NCBI RefSeq assembly: GCF_002556635.1
Contig: NZ_MWMO01000011.1
Coordinates: forward strand, 62,001-126,000
Length of the DNA stretch: 64,000 nt
Source: Novosphingobium sp. PC22D
GTDB taxonomy: Bacteria > Pseudomonadota > Alphaproteobacteria > Sphingomonadales > Sphingomonadaceae
Direction: 5' to 3'
The notes under the pieces were generated by a model, which worked only from the letters and a program-made list of their open reading frames with translations, ran no database searches and was not told where the DNA came from. The position numbers and the translations under genes are program-made. Shown piece after piece: positions 8,605-18,165 of the stretch (positions are counted from its first letter, which is position 1; each line of letters starts with the position of its first letter).

Positions 8605-9444
8605 TCAAACCATCGTGCGGTCGGCGCGCACGAAGCAGTCGCGGAACGGCGAGGTATAGGGAAGCAGGAAGGGCACCGGCTTGCCCAGCGCCTTTTTCAC
8701 CATGAGCTTGGCCGCACCCCGTACGGTGTCGAGCCGCTCGGTATCCTCCCAGGTGACGGTGAGGCCCTGCTCCTCGAGGATGCGGCGCAGCGAGGAACGG
8801 CCGGCGAAGACCAGATGATCGGGCAGATCGAGCTTGTCGGGATAGTCAGCGCGCCGCGACAGATCGCCGCCGTTGCCGGTGCGCAGGAACAGGCTTCCGT
8901 CCGGCTTGAGCAGCCGCGCCAGATCGCCGAGGAACGACCGGAAATCGGGCAGGTGCGAAAACACGTTCATCAGCGAGATGACGTCGAAGCTGCCCTCCAG
9001 CGAGTCCAGCGTGCACGCGCGAACCGGCAGGCCGTGGGCCTGGGCGGCTCGGGCCTTGGCCTCCATGGGCTCCACGCCGAGGACGGAACTGCCCGGCGGG
9101 AGGATGTCCATGGCGACTGCCACCAGTTCTCCGTAGCCCGCGCCGATATCGAGCCAGCTCAGCGGGCGCCCGGCGTCGATCCGCTCGGCGAACGCGGCCC
9201 GGATCTTGCCGCGATAGAGTTTCAGGGACGAGGGAATCGGACGGTATTCGACCTTCAGGACGCCGGCATCGGTGCGATGCTGGCCGAGCCGCGTGGCCTC
9301 GTCTATCGCCGCCACGGTGGGCCGGGGTGACACGTAGGCCACGCCGCAATCCTCGCATCGGCGCGCGATGAAGCCGTTCTCGCGGCCCCAGATAACATCG
9401 CTCGAAATACCGCAGAGCGGGCAAGCCACCTCTTCAAGTTCCAA
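8605..9444 (-). CDS. class I SAM-dependent methyltransferase with N-terminal zinc ribbon
   Basis: The 279-residue protein starts with a four-Cys ribbon (C8, C11, C30, C33: CPLCG ... CEDCG). A Rossmann methyltransferase domain follows, with the SAM motif LDIGAGYGE at 98-106, an acidic loop VLGVEP and the motif DVISLMNVFSHLPD. The layout fits the family of small-molecule or sugar C/O-methyltransferases with a leading zinc ribbon; the substrate is unknown. TTG at 9444, 5-7 nt after GAGAAGGA, is the only reasonable start because it keeps the first Cys pair. The gene stands alone. Confidence 0.85.
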   Translation of the reverse strand: MELEEVACPLCGISSDVIWGRENGFIARRCEDCGVAYVSPRPTVAAIDEATRLGQHRTDAGVLKVEYRPIPSSLKLYRGKIRAAFAERIDAGRPLSWLDIGAGYGELVAVAMDILPPGSSVLGVEPMEAKARAAQAHGLPVRACTLDSLEGSFDVISLMNVFSHLPDFRSFLGDLARLLKPDGSLFLRTGNGGDLSRRADYPDKLDLPDHLVFAGRSSLRRILEEQGLTVTWEDTERLDTVRGAAKLMVKKALGKPVPFLLPYTSPFRDCFVRADRTMV

Positions 9445-9721
9445 TATGTCGCATCCTTCTCGTCACTGAAGAGCCATTCCGAGCCTGAGGTCTGTCGCCG
9501 GACGCGGAATCGCGGCGATCTACGCGCCGCAGGATACGGCAAAGTCCCGGGAAAGGCGGGTGGGGATGAGTCCGGAGCGGAATCGTTAAGCTTTTCTTAA
9601 GTCCATTGCGGACGGATTCGGCGCGCTTGCGAGGCACTGCGGGCACCGCGAGGCATCATGGCTTTGCGCGACGGCCCGCGAACGCCTTTCGTCCAAGCGC
9701 TCGCGCTCCTATATCGGCCTG

Positions 9722-11146
9722 ATGGCAACCGCACCCGATCCCCGCTCGCTGATCTACCGCAACGGCTTTTCGCCCGAAGAGGCGCAGGCGCTCGCCGCCG
9801 AGACGCTGCGAACCTGCGACGACGGCGAACTCTACATGCAGTTCATCGCCTCGGAGAGCTTCGGCTTCGACGACGGCCGGCTCAAGACCGCGGACTATTC
9901 GCGCGACGCCGGTTTCGGCCTGCGCGGCGTCTCGGGTGAGATGACCGGCTTCGCGCACGCCAACGAGATCAGCCCGGCCGCGATCCGCCGCGCGGGCGAG
10001 ACGCTGCAATTGCTCGATCCGGCCACCGGCGCGCGCGCCGCGCCGCCCCGGCTCAACAACCGCCACCTCTATACCGACGCCTCGCCGCTCGACGCGGTCG
10101 GCTTCGGCGAGAAGGTCAAGCTGCTCGAGACGATCAACGCGGCCGCGCGCGCGCGCGATCCGCGCGTCGCGCAAGTCTCGTGCTCGATTTCCGGTTCGTG
10201 GTCGGTGGTCGAGATCGTGCGCGCCGACGGCTTCGTCGCCACCGACGTGCGCCCGCTCGTGCGGCTCAACGTCGGCATCGTCGCCGAAGCGAACGGGCGG
10301 CGCGAGAGCGGCAGCTTCGGCATGGGCGGGCGCTGGCTCTACGACGACCTGTTCAAGCCGGAGAACTGGAACCGCGCGATCGACGAGGCGCTGGCGCAAG
10401 CGCTGATAAACCTCGAAAGCATCGATGCGCCCGCCGGCGAGATGACCGTGCTGCTCGGTCCCGGCTGGCCCGGCGTGCTGCTGCACGAGGCGGTCGGCCA
10501 CGGGCTCGAGGGTGACTTCAACCGCAAGGGCACCAGCGCCTTTTCCGGCCGCATCGGCGAGCGCGTCGGCGCGCCGGGCGTGACCGTGGTCGATGACGGT
10601 TCGATCGCCAACCGGCGCGGCTCGCTCTCGATCGACGACGAGGGCACGCCGACGCAGGAGACGGTGCTGATCGAGGACGGCGTACTCAAGGGCTACATGC
10701 AGGACCGCCTCAACGCGCGGCTGATGGGCGTCGCGCCCACCGGCAACGGCCGCCGCGAGGACTATGCCCACGCGCCGATGCCGCGCATGACCAACACCTT
10801 CATGCGTTCGGGCAACGACGATCCGGGCGAACTGCTCGGCCGCGTCAGGAACGGCATCTTCGCCAAGAGTTTCGGCGGCGGGCAGGTCGACATCGTCTCG
10901 GGCAAGTTCGTGTTCTCGTGCACCGAGGCCTACAAGGTCGAGAACGGCAGGATCGGCGCGCCGATCAAGGGCGCGACGCTGATCGGCGACGGCCCGACCG
11001 TGCTCAACCGCGTGATCGGCATCGGCAACGACATGACTCTCGACGAAGGCGTCGGCGTATGCGGCAAGGGCGGGCAAAGCGTGCCGGCCGGCGTCGGCCA
11101 GCCGACGCTGCTGATCGAGGGCCTCACGGTCGGGGGTACGGCCTGA
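9722..11146 (+). CDS. tldD: metalloprotease TldD
   Basis: TldD works with PmbA/TldE as a cytoplasmic zinc protease that degrades unfolded or modified peptides. The 474-residue length is typical. The metal-binding helix LLHEAVGHGLEGDFN (H255, E256, H260) is the HExxxH signature of TldD, not of the inactive TldE partner. The glycine-rich region GNGRREDYAHAPMPRMTNTF and the C-terminal MTLDEGVGVCGKGGQSVPAGVGQPTLL segments are conserved family blocks. No pmbA is adjacent. The ATG at 9722 is preceded by TATCGGCCTG, a poor ribosome site. Confidence 0.95.
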   Translation: MATAPDPRSLIYRNGFSPEEAQALAAETLRTCDDGELYMQFIASESFGFDDGRLKTADYSRDAGFGLRGVSGEMTGFAHANEISPAAIRRAGETLQLLDPATGARAAPPRLNNRHLYTDASPLDAVGFGEKVKLLETINAAARARDPRVAQVSCSISGSWSVVEIVRADGFVATDVRPLVRLNVGIVAEANGRRESGSFGMGGRWLYDDLFKPENWNRAIDEALAQALINLESIDAPAGEMTVLLGPGWPGVLLHEAVGHGLEGDFNRKGTSAFSGRIGERVGAPGVTVVDDGSIANRRGSLSIDDEGTPTQETVLIEDGVLKGYMQDRLNARLMGVAPTGNGRREDYAHAPMPRMTNTFMRSGNDDPGELLGRVRNGIFAKSFGGGQVDIVSGKFVFSCTEAYKVENGRIGAPIKGATLIGDGPTVLNRVIGIGNDMTLDEGVGVCGKGGQSVPAGVGQPTLLIEGLTVGGTA

Positions 11147-11244
11147 GGGCTGCGGCTCCGTCATCCGGGCATGGCGAAGCGCCCGGTCAGCATGGGTTCA
11201 TGCCGATCGTGGTATCCGGCAAGAATACGGCTCGGAGAGAAAAC

Positions 11245-11670
11245 ATGACAAGGATTGCCGCCCTGGTAGCAACCGCCGTCGCCGCGACCGCGATGATCAC
11301 CGCACCCGTGGCACAGGCTCGTTCCAAAGTAACCGGCGAAGAAAAACTCGCCAAGATGCTGGAAGGCCGCGAGGCCGGAAAGCCGGTTTCGTGCATCCCG
11401 CATTGGGAGACGCGCGACAGCAAAGTGATCGACAAGACCGCGATCGTCTATGGCCGCGGCAACACGATCTATGTCAACCGCCCGATGAACGCCGATCGGC
11501 TGGACGATGACGACGTTCTGGTCACGACGATGCATACGAGCCAGCTCTGCAAGCTCGATACGGTGCAACTGCGTGACCGCGGTCCCGGCTTCTTCTACCG
11601 CGGTTTCGTGGGGCTCGAGGAGTTCGTGCCCTATCGCAAGATCGACGGGAAAGTCGCCGTCGCGGACTGA
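11245..11670 (+). CDS. periplasmic protein of unknown function
   Basis: The 141-residue product begins with a clear signal peptide (MTRIAALVATAVAATAMITAPVAQA, cleavage near 25), so it is periplasmic. The mature part has two conserved-looking Cys (SCIPHW and SQLCKLD) that could form a disulphide, and patterned beta strands (AIVYGRGNTIYVNRP). Short proteins of this form recur in sphingomonads. I do not recognise a named domain. GGAGAG precedes the ATG, and a strong hairpin terminator follows directly. Confidence 0.8.
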   Translation: MTRIAALVATAVAATAMITAPVAQARSKVTGEEKLAKMLEGREAGKPVSCIPHWETRDSKVIDKTAIVYGRGNTIYVNRPMNADRLDDDDVLVTTMHTSQLCKLDTVQLRDRGPGFFYRGFVGLEEFVPYRKIDGKVAVAD

Positions 11671-11690
11671 TCGCTAGTCCCGGTTCGATG

Positions 11691-11727
11691 CAAGGCGCGG
11701 CCGCAATGGACCGCGCCTTGCTTGTAT
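11691..11727 (+). terminator. intrinsic terminator
   Basis: A perfect 10-bp stem (CAAGGCGCGG with CCGCGCCTTG, loop 10 nt) is followed by CTTGTATTTA. It lies 20 nt after the stop of the periplasmic-protein gene. The tail is only moderately T-rich. Confidence 0.65.
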
Positions 11728-11815
11728 TTACCGCCTCAGCCGCTAATTCTGCGCGTTCGCGGCACGGGGGCCGCGTGATCGCGCGACACAGCGTTTGAAA
11801 GGCTCAAGATCCGGC

Positions 11816-12394
11816 ATGGTGGCAAACCGCGGCTTTCAATCGACAGGTGCCAAGACCAGAATGCGCCTCATCGAGGCGGCCCACGAACTGCTTGCCGAGG
11901 AAGGATATCCCGCATTCACCGCGCGGCGCATCGCGAGCAAGGCCGAACTCAAGCCGCAACTCGTCCACTATTACTTCCGGTCGATGGAAGATCTGGTCGT
12001 CACGGTGTTCCGCAAGTCGGCTGCGATCTACTTCCGGCTCCACGACGAGGCGTTGTCCTCGTCCCGCCCGCTGCACGCGCTCTGGGCGCTCCACTGCAGC
12101 ATGCCAGAGGGCGGACAGATCAACGAATTCGTCGCGCTGGCCAAACAGTACCCGGCCCTGCGCGACGAGATGCGCCAGACCGGCGAAACGTTCCGCAAGC
12201 AGCAGGTCGAAGCCATCGAGAAGATCTACGCGCGGGGACGGGTCAAGAACCCGCAGATCGGACCGGCCGCGCTGACGCTGCTGATCGCCGCGGTCGCGCG
12301 CAATTACGCGATCGAGGCGCAAGTCGGCATATCGCTGGCGCACGAGGAGCTGCGCCAGCTCATCGACACTTATCTCGACTGTCTCGAGCCCTGA
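11816..12394 (+). CDS. TetR/AcrR family transcriptional regulator
   Basis: The 192-residue regulator has an N-terminal TetR helix-turn-helix (TRMRLIEAAHELLAEEGYPAFTARRIASKAELKPQLVHYYF, about 12-55) ending in the typical VHYYFRSMEDL block, and an all-helical ligand domain behind it. A TTG at 11795 gives a 7-residue longer form; the ATG is preferred. It may control the downstream DUF924 and membrane genes, whose starts follow within 50 bp, but no operator was identified. Confidence 0.9.
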   Translation: MVANRGFQSTGAKTRMRLIEAAHELLAEEGYPAFTARRIASKAELKPQLVHYYFRSMEDLVVTVFRKSAAIYFRLHDEALSSSRPLHALWALHCSMPEGGQINEFVALAKQYPALRDEMRQTGETFRKQQVEAIEKIYARGRVKNPQIGPAALTLLIAAVARNYAIEAQVGISLAHEELRQLIDTYLDCLEP

Positions 12395-12445
12395 GACCAG
12401 ACCGATCCCGCCGATGACCACACATACGCCGCTGGGCCGCTGATC

Positions 12446-13000
12446 ATGGCCGCGTCACGCCGCCCCTGGGCCGAGGCCCTGCTCCGCTTCTGGTTCCGCG
12501 AGCTTGCACCCGCGCAGTGGTTCTCCCGCGACGAAACGGTCGACGCCGCCTTGCGCGCGCGCTTCGGCCGCTGGCTCACCGCGCTCGGCACCGCGCCGGC
12601 GGAAAGCTTCCTCGATGGCGTGCGTACCGCGCGCGCCGCGATCCTCCTGTTCGACCAGGTGCCGCGCAATCTCTATCGCGACGATCCGAGGGCTTACGCC
12701 TTCGATCCGCTCGCGCGCGAGATCGTCAGGCTGGTGCTCGCGCGCGACTGGGATCGCGGCCTCGACCGATCGGCCCGGCACTTCATCTACATGCCGATGA
12801 TGCACAGCGAGCAGATCGCCGACCAGTGCCTGTGCCTGCGGCTCTTCCGCGATCTCGACAACGCGTTCCTCTACCGCTTCGCCGCCGACCACCACGCCAT
12901 GATCGCGCGCTTCGGGCGCTTTCCGCACCGCAACGAGGTTCTCGGGCGTCCATCGAGCCCGGCGGAGGAGCGCGCGGTGGCCGAGGGTGCCGCCTCGTGA
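12446..13000 (+). CDS. DUF924 family protein
   Basis: The 184-residue helical protein has the family blocks ALLRFWFRELAPAQWFSRDETVDAALRARF near the N-terminus and HFIYMPMMHSEQIADQ in the middle. DUF924 proteins are thought to have a TPR-like helical fold; no reaction is known. The stop overlaps the start of the next gene (GTGA), so the two are probably translated together. Confidence 0.85.
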   Translation: MAASRRPWAEALLRFWFRELAPAQWFSRDETVDAALRARFGRWLTALGTAPAESFLDGVRTARAAILLFDQVPRNLYRDDPRAYAFDPLAREIVRLVLARDWDRGLDRSARHFIYMPMMHSEQIADQCLCLRLFRDLDNAFLYRFAADHHAMIARFGRFPHRNEVLGRPSSPAEERAVAEGAAS

Positions 13001-13395
13001 AGCCCCGCGCGATCACGCGCGTCGGCCTTGTGCTCGTCTACGCGATCGCGGGGCTGCTGCATCTCGCCCTGCCCGGACCGTTCGTCTCGATCGTGCCGCC
13101 CTGGGTGCCCGCGCCCGCGCTGGTGGTCTCGCTGACCGGGCTTGCCGAGATCGCCGGCGCGGCGGGGATGCTGCAAGCTTTCTCCGACCCGCTGCGGCGG
13201 GCAGCGGGCTGGGGTCTTGCCGCTTATGCGCTGTGCGTCTGGCCGGCGAACCTGCAGCACATGCTGATCGACCTGGCGAAGCCCGACGGCGGGCTCGGGC
13301 TCGTCTACCACCTGCCCCGCCTCGCGTTCCAGCCGGTGCTGATCTGGGCGCCGCTGTGGGCGACCCGCGTCATCGACTGGCCGTTTCGCCGCTAG
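12997..13395 (+). CDS. DoxX-like small integral membrane protein
   Basis: The 132-residue protein starts at a GTG that overlaps the DUF924 stop. Four hydrophobic helices are visible (about 5-25, 40-60, 68-85, 105-125) with the motifs GLLHLALPGPFVSIVPPWVP and LAEIAGAAGMLQAF, typical of the DoxX/DUF4267-like group of four-helix membrane proteins. The function is unknown. Its 3' end overlaps the convergent next gene by 4 bp. Confidence 0.75.
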   Translation: MKPRAITRVGLVLVYAIAGLLHLALPGPFVSIVPPWVPAPALVVSLTGLAEIAGAAGMLQAFSDPLRRAAGWGLAAYALCVWPANLQHMLIDLAKPDGGLGLVYHLPRLAFQPVLIWAPLWATRVIDWPFRR

Positions 13396-13736
13396 GACTT
13401 CGCCGTCACGGGCGGGGTCAGTTCCTCGTAGACCATCACCGTCGTCGCATCGAGGTTGAAGGCCGGATCGATCGGCATCGCTGCGGTATCGCGATGCGCG
13501 AACATGTTCTCGACCACCCAGTCGGGGTCGTCATGCTCGAGGTCGTAGATCGCGAGATACTTGTTGAGCGTCTTGCCCATCGAGACCGAGTGCAGCTTGA
13601 AACGCTGCGCGCCCGAAAAGCCCGGCAGGGCGCAGATGTCGTCGAGGTGGCGCCCGGTGTACCAGGTGTTGAAGTCCTCTTCGCGGCCTTCGAAAGGTTC
13701 CGAAAAGACCAGCATCTTGAAGCGCGGCATCGGCAT
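13392..13736 (-). CDS. DUF4286/EthD-like dimeric alpha-beta barrel protein
   Basis: A 114-residue protein with the start MPMPRFKMLVFSEPFEGREEDFNTWYTGRHLDDICALPGF. The Phe-Asn-x-Trp-Tyr-x-x-His-Leu-x-Asp pattern is the hallmark of small ferredoxin-like barrel proteins (EthD/DUF4286 group), which dimerise and sometimes act in aromatic catabolism. No catabolic genes are adjacent. The substrate is unknown. Confidence 0.75.
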   Translation of the reverse strand: MPMPRFKMLVFSEPFEGREEDFNTWYTGRHLDDICALPGFSGAQRFKLHSVSMGKTLNKYLAIYDLEHDDPDWVVENMFAHRDTAAMPIDPAFNLDATTVMVYEELTPPVTAKS

Positions 13737-13799
13737 GTCTCCCCCGCCCGCTCCCTGACGGGCTGGCGCCGATCATGCCAGCCGTCGCAGCCGATGCCA

Positions 13800-15206
13800 C
13801 TAGGCCGGATTGCTTGCGGGCGCAGGCGCGCTTGACCCCGAGCGGGCGTCGCGTCCGCTCCAGAAAATCCGCCAGGCGAAACCCGCCGCGACCAGCCCGC
13901 CGACGAGATTGGCCGCCAGTTCCCCCGTGAAGACCCCGCGCTCGCCCCAGCTTCCGCGCAGGATCCACGCGACCGGGATCATCACCAGCGCGACGCGTCC
14001 CAGCGATTGCAGTAATGCCGTGCCCGCTCGGTCCACCGCGTTGAGCGCCCCGTTGACGACGATCTGAACGCCGTAACCGGCATAGCCCCAGACCGCGATC
14101 GCGAGGTATTCGGCGAGCGCCCGCTTGATCGCGTCCTCGTCGGCGAAGAAGGCGCCCAGCGCGTCGCGCAGCATGAACAGCACCAGCGCGGCGAGCAATC
14201 CGTAGCCGAGGCAGAACCCGCACGACCACAGCATCGCCTCGCGCACCCGGCCATACTGCTTCGCACCCCAGTTCTGGCCGACGATGGCGCCGATCGAGCT
14301 CGACAGGCCAAGCAGCGGCACCACAGCGAAAGTCTCGACCCGTCCGCCCGCGCCGAAGCCGGCGACCGCCGCCTGGCCCTGCGTCGCGACCAGCCCGGTC
14401 AGCACCGAGAGCCCGATCGGGTTGATCGCGTTGGAAAAGGCGGCGGGCCCGGCAACGCGGCTCAGCGCCTTGAGTTCGGGCTTCCAGCGGAAGGTGCCCA
14501 GATCACGGGGATGGAAGGGCAGATCGCTGCCCTGCAGGAGATAGACCGCGAGCGCGCCGCCGCACAGCCAGCCGCAGATCGTGGCATAGGCGGCCCCCGC
14601 GATGCCGAATCCTTCCCAGCCGAAGGCGCCGAGCACGAGGACCGGGTTGAGCGCGACGTTGACCCCCGCGTAGGTCAGCAGGATCGCCGCCGCGCGCCGC
14701 GCCGCGCCCTGTCCGCGCAATGCGCCGCTGATCCCCATCAGAAACAGCAGCAGCGGAAAGGCGAAGGCAAACGGCGTCATGTAGCGCGCGATCAGCGGCT
14801 GAAGCTCGGCATCGGCCTCCATCAGCCGGAACAGCGGCCCGCGCAGCAGGAACAGCGCCAGACCGACGACGAGACCGACCGCGCCGGCCCCCGTGACGCC
14901 GAGCGTCGTGACGTGCCGGGCCCGATCGCCCTCCTCGGCGCCCAGCGCACGGCTGACCACCGAGCTGATCCCGGCGATGACGCCGACGCCGAGGCTCGAA
15001 AGCGCCATCGTGACAGGAAAGATGAAGCTCACCGCCGCCAGTTCCGCCGCCCCGAGGCGGCCGATGAAATAGGCATCGGCGAGGCCAACCGACATGATCG
15101 CGGCGACGCCCACCATCATCGGCAGGGTCTGGGCGAAGAGGTGACGCGGAATCGAACCGCTGGCGAACCGCGCAGTCGGTTCCTGGTCATGATGGCTGTC
15201 GGACAT
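13800..15206 (-). CDS. MATE family efflux transporter
   Basis: The 468-residue, 12-helix inner-membrane antiporter of the MatE family exports drugs or metabolites using a cation gradient. The first MatE repeat begins at [34 protein letters not shown], and the second at [31 protein letters not shown]. The linker region [18 protein letters not shown] is typical of the family. The open frame extends further upstream, but ATG 15206 (MSDSHHD) fits the usual N-terminus. The gene is divergent from the Cds1-like gene with 90 bp between starts. Confidence 0.92.
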   Translation of the reverse strand: MSDSHHDQEPTARFASGSIPRHLFAQTLPMMVGVAAIMSVGLADAYFIGRLGAAELAAVSFIFPVTMALSSLGVGVIAGISSVVSRALGAEEGDRARHVTTLGVTGAGAVGLVVGLALFLLRGPLFRLMEADAELQPLIARYMTPFAFAFPLLLFLMGISGALRGQGAARRAAAILLTYAGVNVALNPVLVLGAFGWEGFGIAGAAYATICGWLCGGALAVYLLQGSDLPFHPRDLGTFRWKPELKALSRVAGPAAFSNAINPIGLSVLTGLVATQGQAAVAGFGAGGRVETFAVVPLLGLSSSIGAIVGQNWGAKQYGRVREAMLWSCGFCLGYGLLAALVLFMLRDALGAFFADEDAIKRALAEYLAIAVWGYAGYGVQIVVNGALNAVDRAGTALLQSLGRVALVMIPVAWILRGSWGERGVFTGELAANLVGGLVAAGFAWRIFWSGRDARSGSSAPAPASNPA

Positions 15207-15296
15207 GGGTCGGGCTTTCCCCAGACAAAACGCCTCCTCCTGCGCGATGTTCCGCGCTTGCCGGGGCTTGGCAAGCGGCGCGGCCAAGGCCAAGCC

Positions 15297-16379
15297 ATGG
15301 CGATGACTCAGACACCCGCCGTTCCGCGTCCCTCGCGCGCCTGGCTCGACGAAGCGGTGCGCCGCATCGCCGCCGACGCCAACCGCTCGGCCGATACGCA
15401 CCTGATCCACGTCCCGCTGCCCTCGCTGCCGGGGATCGACCTCTATCTCAAGGATGAAAGCTCGCACCCGACCGGCAGCCTCAAGCACCGGCTGGCGCGC
15501 TCGCTGTTCCTCTACGCACTGGTTAACGAGCGGATCGGACCCGAAAGCTGCGTGGTCGAGGCGTCCTCGGGCTCGACCGCGGCGTCGGAGGCCTATTTCG
15601 CGCGGATGCTGGGGCTGCGCTACATCGCGGTGGTGCCCGCGACGACCGCCGAGGCCAAGCTCGACCTGATCCGGTTCCAGGGCGGCGAGATCCACAAGGT
15701 CGAGGACCCGCGCACGGTCTACGATGTCGCCGCGCGCCTCGCGCACGAGTGCGGCGGGCACTACCTCGACCAGTTCACCAACGCGCATCTCGCGACCGAC
15801 TGGCGCGGCAACAACAACATCGCCGAATCGATCTACCTGCAGATGGAGCGCGAGGCGCATCCGGTGCCGTCATGGATCGTGTGCGGCGCGGGCACCGGCG
15901 GCACCTCAGCCACGATCGGCCGCTTCATCCGCTACCGCGGCTTTGCCACGCGGCTGTGCGTCGCCGACCCGGTGAACTCGGTGTTCCATCGCCATTTCGC
16001 CGACCCGGCGGTGACGGGCCTGCCCGAAGGCTGCGCCGCGCTGATCGAAGGCATCGGCCGCCCGCGCGTCGAGCCGAGCTTCGTCGCGGGCGTGATCGAC
16101 CGGATGATCGCGGTGGAAGACGCGGCAAGCCTTGGCGCGATGCGCGCGCTCTCGGAACACCTGGGCCGCCGAGTCGGCGGCTCGACCGGCACCAACCTCG
16201 TCGCCTGCGCGCGGATCGCGCGCGAGATGGCGGCAGCGGGCGAGAGCGGCTCGATCGTCACCCTGTTGTGCGACGGCGGCGATCGCTACGCCGCCACGTA
16301 TTACGACGATGCCTGGCTCGCGGCGAAGGGGCTGGCGTGGGAGGATAGCGCCGCCGGCATCGCAAGGTTCCTCGCATAG
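15297..16379 (+). CDS. PLP-dependent cysteine synthase family protein (Cds1-like)
   Basis: The 360-residue fold-type II PLP enzyme has the Lys motif [15 protein letters not shown] (Schiff-base Lys in SLKHR), the substrate loop [19 protein letters not shown], and the phosphate-binding glycine loop [19 protein letters not shown]. Some family members named Cds1 act as cysteine desulfhydrases, releasing sulphide, while others make cysteine; the sequence does not decide between them. A second ATG lies 6 nt downstream. This is the last chromosomal gene before the island boundary. Confidence 0.88.
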   Translation: MAMTQTPAVPRPSRAWLDEAVRRIAADANRSADTHLIHVPLPSLPGIDLYLKDESSHPTGSLKHRLARSLFLYALVNERIGPESCVVEASSGSTAASEAYFARMLGLRYIAVVPATTAEAKLDLIRFQGGEIHKVEDPRTVYDVAARLAHECGGHYLDQFTNAHLATDWRGNNNIAESIYLQMEREAHPVPSWIVCGAGTGGTSATIGRFIRYRGFATRLCVADPVNSVFHRHFADPAVTGLPEGCAALIEGIGRPRVEPSFVAGVIDRMIAVEDAASLGAMRALSEHLGRRVGGSTGTNLVACARIAREMAAAGESGSIVTLLCDGGDRYAATYYDDAWLAAKGLAWEDSAAGIARFLA

Positions 16380-16490
16380 CTCGGCCAGGCCCGGCTCGCG
16401 ACAGGATCCGGAGTATCGCTCGCGGCAGAGCACTTGCAAGGCACCAATGCCGCGAAATTCGCGGGAGCGGACAGGGGCAAACACCTCCCG

Positions 16491-16553
16491 CCGCTCAGGC
16501 TGAGCTTATCGAAGGCTCCGCGCTGAGGCCTTCGACAGGCTCAGGCTGAGCGG
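16491..16553. repeat. REP-like palindromic element
   Basis: The left arm CCGCTCAGGCTGAGCTTATC and the right arm, ending CAGGCTCAGGCTGAGCGG, form an imperfect 26-bp inverted repeat with a short GC loop. The same phrase (TTCGACAGGCTCAGGCTGAG) is a familiar dispersed intergenic palindrome in sphingomonad genomes. It lies downstream of the Cds1-like gene and 120 bp from the island end. Confidence 0.75.
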
Positions 16554-16673
16554 GGTCCGGAGACGAATGCGACCGCAACGTCGTCGTGTCCGGTAAGACT
16601 GCTTCCGACAAAAATAGCCCAATAGCCGTCGTTCCCGCGCGCCGGATCGCCCTCGCCTCGACGGGCTAGTTCC

Positions 16674-16688
16674 TCACTCCCACTCGAT
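16674..16688 (-). other. att site: guaA 3'-end core, left end of integrated element
   Basis: On the minus strand this reads ATCGAGTGGGAGTGA, encoding I-E-W-E-stop, the conserved C-terminus of GMP synthase. Sequence immediately 5' of it on that strand (AGGAAATA) does not continue as guaA, so only the recombination core is present, as expected at the end of an element integrated into the 3' end of guaA. The gene content changes from housekeeping to accessory exactly here. The intact guaA copy and the integrase are expected at the other end, outside the window. Confidence 0.75.
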
Positions 16689-16961
16689 TATTTCCTACCC
16701 TCATAACACCTTGAAATTACACGTCAAAATATTTTTCGTGGCTCGCTATACCGTCAGCCAACCCGTCAAAAACTCGCGCTGCTGAAATCATTGGCTTTTT
16801 CGGCCGTCCTCGCGAAACGCACCTTCCACCATCTATCGCCGGACACGGTCAAGAAGCGTCACCGAACGACCGTCAGACCCGCTCCGCCGTCTGTACGCTA
16901 CACTACGAAGTGCGAGCGACGGCTTGTCGTTGGTTATACCGTCATCGCGGCTCAATCACCC

Positions 16962-17867
16962 CTAAAGATTCAGATCCCGCACAGCGACGAACGCCCGATT
17001 CGTCTCGGCCGCACGGCGCTCCTTGGCTTCCAGAACCGTGATGAGTGAAACCTTGCGCGAGAGCACCTCATAGAGGTCGAGCCCGTCAGCGCATATGAGG
17101 TTGGTCTGGCGTCCACGCGAGAACGCCTCCAGCCCCTCGGCCGTGAAGCCGGAATTGCTGACGAACAGGCCGCGCGACCAGGACGCCTTCCCACTGACCT
17201 TGCCCGAAAAGGTCATCAGGTCGGCAAAGCCGATCTGAGGCCCATGCCATTTTGCTTCAACCAGGTAGGTCTGACCGTGCAGCTTGAAGCTGCCGTCGAT
17301 CTGCTCGCCGACGAGCCGAAAAGAGCCGCGCGGCGCCAGCGCGAAGCCGGCGAATAACTCGTTGAGAAAGCCCTCGAAACGCAGACCACGCGCCTGGGGA
17401 TCGAGCTTGGTTATTTCGATGAGGAGCGCGGCGAGCTCCTGCGCCTTCTCCCCACCCAGCGTTGCGGACGCTTGCGACGCAGGCTCTGCCGCCTTCGGCG
17501 AGCCGAAGCTGCTTAGGAAGCTCGGATCGAGCAGTTCAGGGATCTTGAATTGCACGCCGGGAAGAAGGCTGTTGAGCCGATCAATCTCTTCACGACTGAG
17601 GGGATTGCCCTTCCCCCGTCGGTAGGTCATCGCTTGGCGAACGATCGCCACGATCAATTTCGTAAAGCACGACCTGCGCTGCTCCAGCGTCGCGGTCAGG
17701 AGTTGAACAACGGCAGGTCGCTTGCTGCCCGGGACCCATAGGTCGCCGACGCCGGCCTGTGCGGCGGCAAGTGGAAATGCGGTCCTGTTGTTTCCGCTCC
17801 CGGGAAGGAAATCGTAGAGGAGGTCTGCCAGGTCTTCGACCGCCTGAGCTTCTCGAAATGACATCAT
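16962..17867 (-). CDS. Mrr-like restriction endonuclease domain protein
   Basis: The 301-residue protein has a C-terminal PD-(D/E)xK nuclease of the Mrr_cat type. The segment [13 protein letters not shown] is followed by [23 protein letters not shown] and [19 protein letters not shown], giving the D-x(n)-E-x-K catalytic set. The N-terminal 130 residues form a separate helical region of unknown role. Mrr enzymes cut methylated or otherwise marked DNA. The gene is the first of the island and is divergent from the qat operon, opening a defence cluster. It could instead degrade DNA on a partner's command; no methylase is adjacent. Confidence 0.75.
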   Translation of the reverse strand: MMSFREAQAVEDLADLLYDFLPGSGNNRTAFPLAAAQAGVGDLWVPGSKRPAVVQLLTATLEQRRSCFTKLIVAIVRQAMTYRRGKGNPLSREEIDRLNSLLPGVQFKIPELLDPSFLSSFGSPKAAEPASQASATLGGEKAQELAALLIEITKLDPQARGLRFEGFLNELFAGFALAPRGSFRLVGEQIDGSFKLHGQTYLVEAKWHGPQIGFADLMTFSGKVSGKASWSRGLFVSNSGFTAEGLEAFSRGRQTNLICADGLDLYEVLSRKVSLITVLEAKERRAAETNRAFVAVRDLNL

Positions 17868-18031
17868 AGACTACTCGCCTTCGGCCTCCTCCATTCGCGC
17901 TTCAAGTTCATCCAGGAATGGTGAGCGCCCCCAACGCATCCGGCCGCGGGCTGCCAACACCCCATTGCGCTGAGATCGGACGAATGCCGTGCCCCCAAGT
18001 TTATCACGAAATTCACGTGACGACTCTCAAT

Positions 18032-18085
18032 CTAGCAAGATTGTATGCTTCGTGCTACACAATCGCCAATATCCGTAGCACGAAG
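18032..18085 (+). promoter_or_regulatory. HipB-type operator upstream of the qat operon
   Basis: Perfect 11-bp arms CTTCGTGCTAC (18048-18058) and GTAGCACGAAG (18075-18085) are separated by 16 bp. The preceding CTAGCAAGATTGTATG matches the sequence before hipB (23188 on) so that 25 of the 28 bases 18032-18059 are the same. It lies about 80 bp before qatA. The rest of the 300-bp gap between the nuclease gene and qatA shows no gene I can support. Confidence 0.65.
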
Positions 18086-18165
18086 AAGGCAGGTGAGCTG
18101 CCGTTGCGGGCGGCGGCCGTCAGGATGGGCTCCTCCGGCTGCTACAGCGGTGGGGGGGGCAATTT

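Noticed and set aside
16562..16700. A tRNA gene sought as the integration site
   Set aside because: No cloverleaf could be drawn; the guaA end core explains the boundary.
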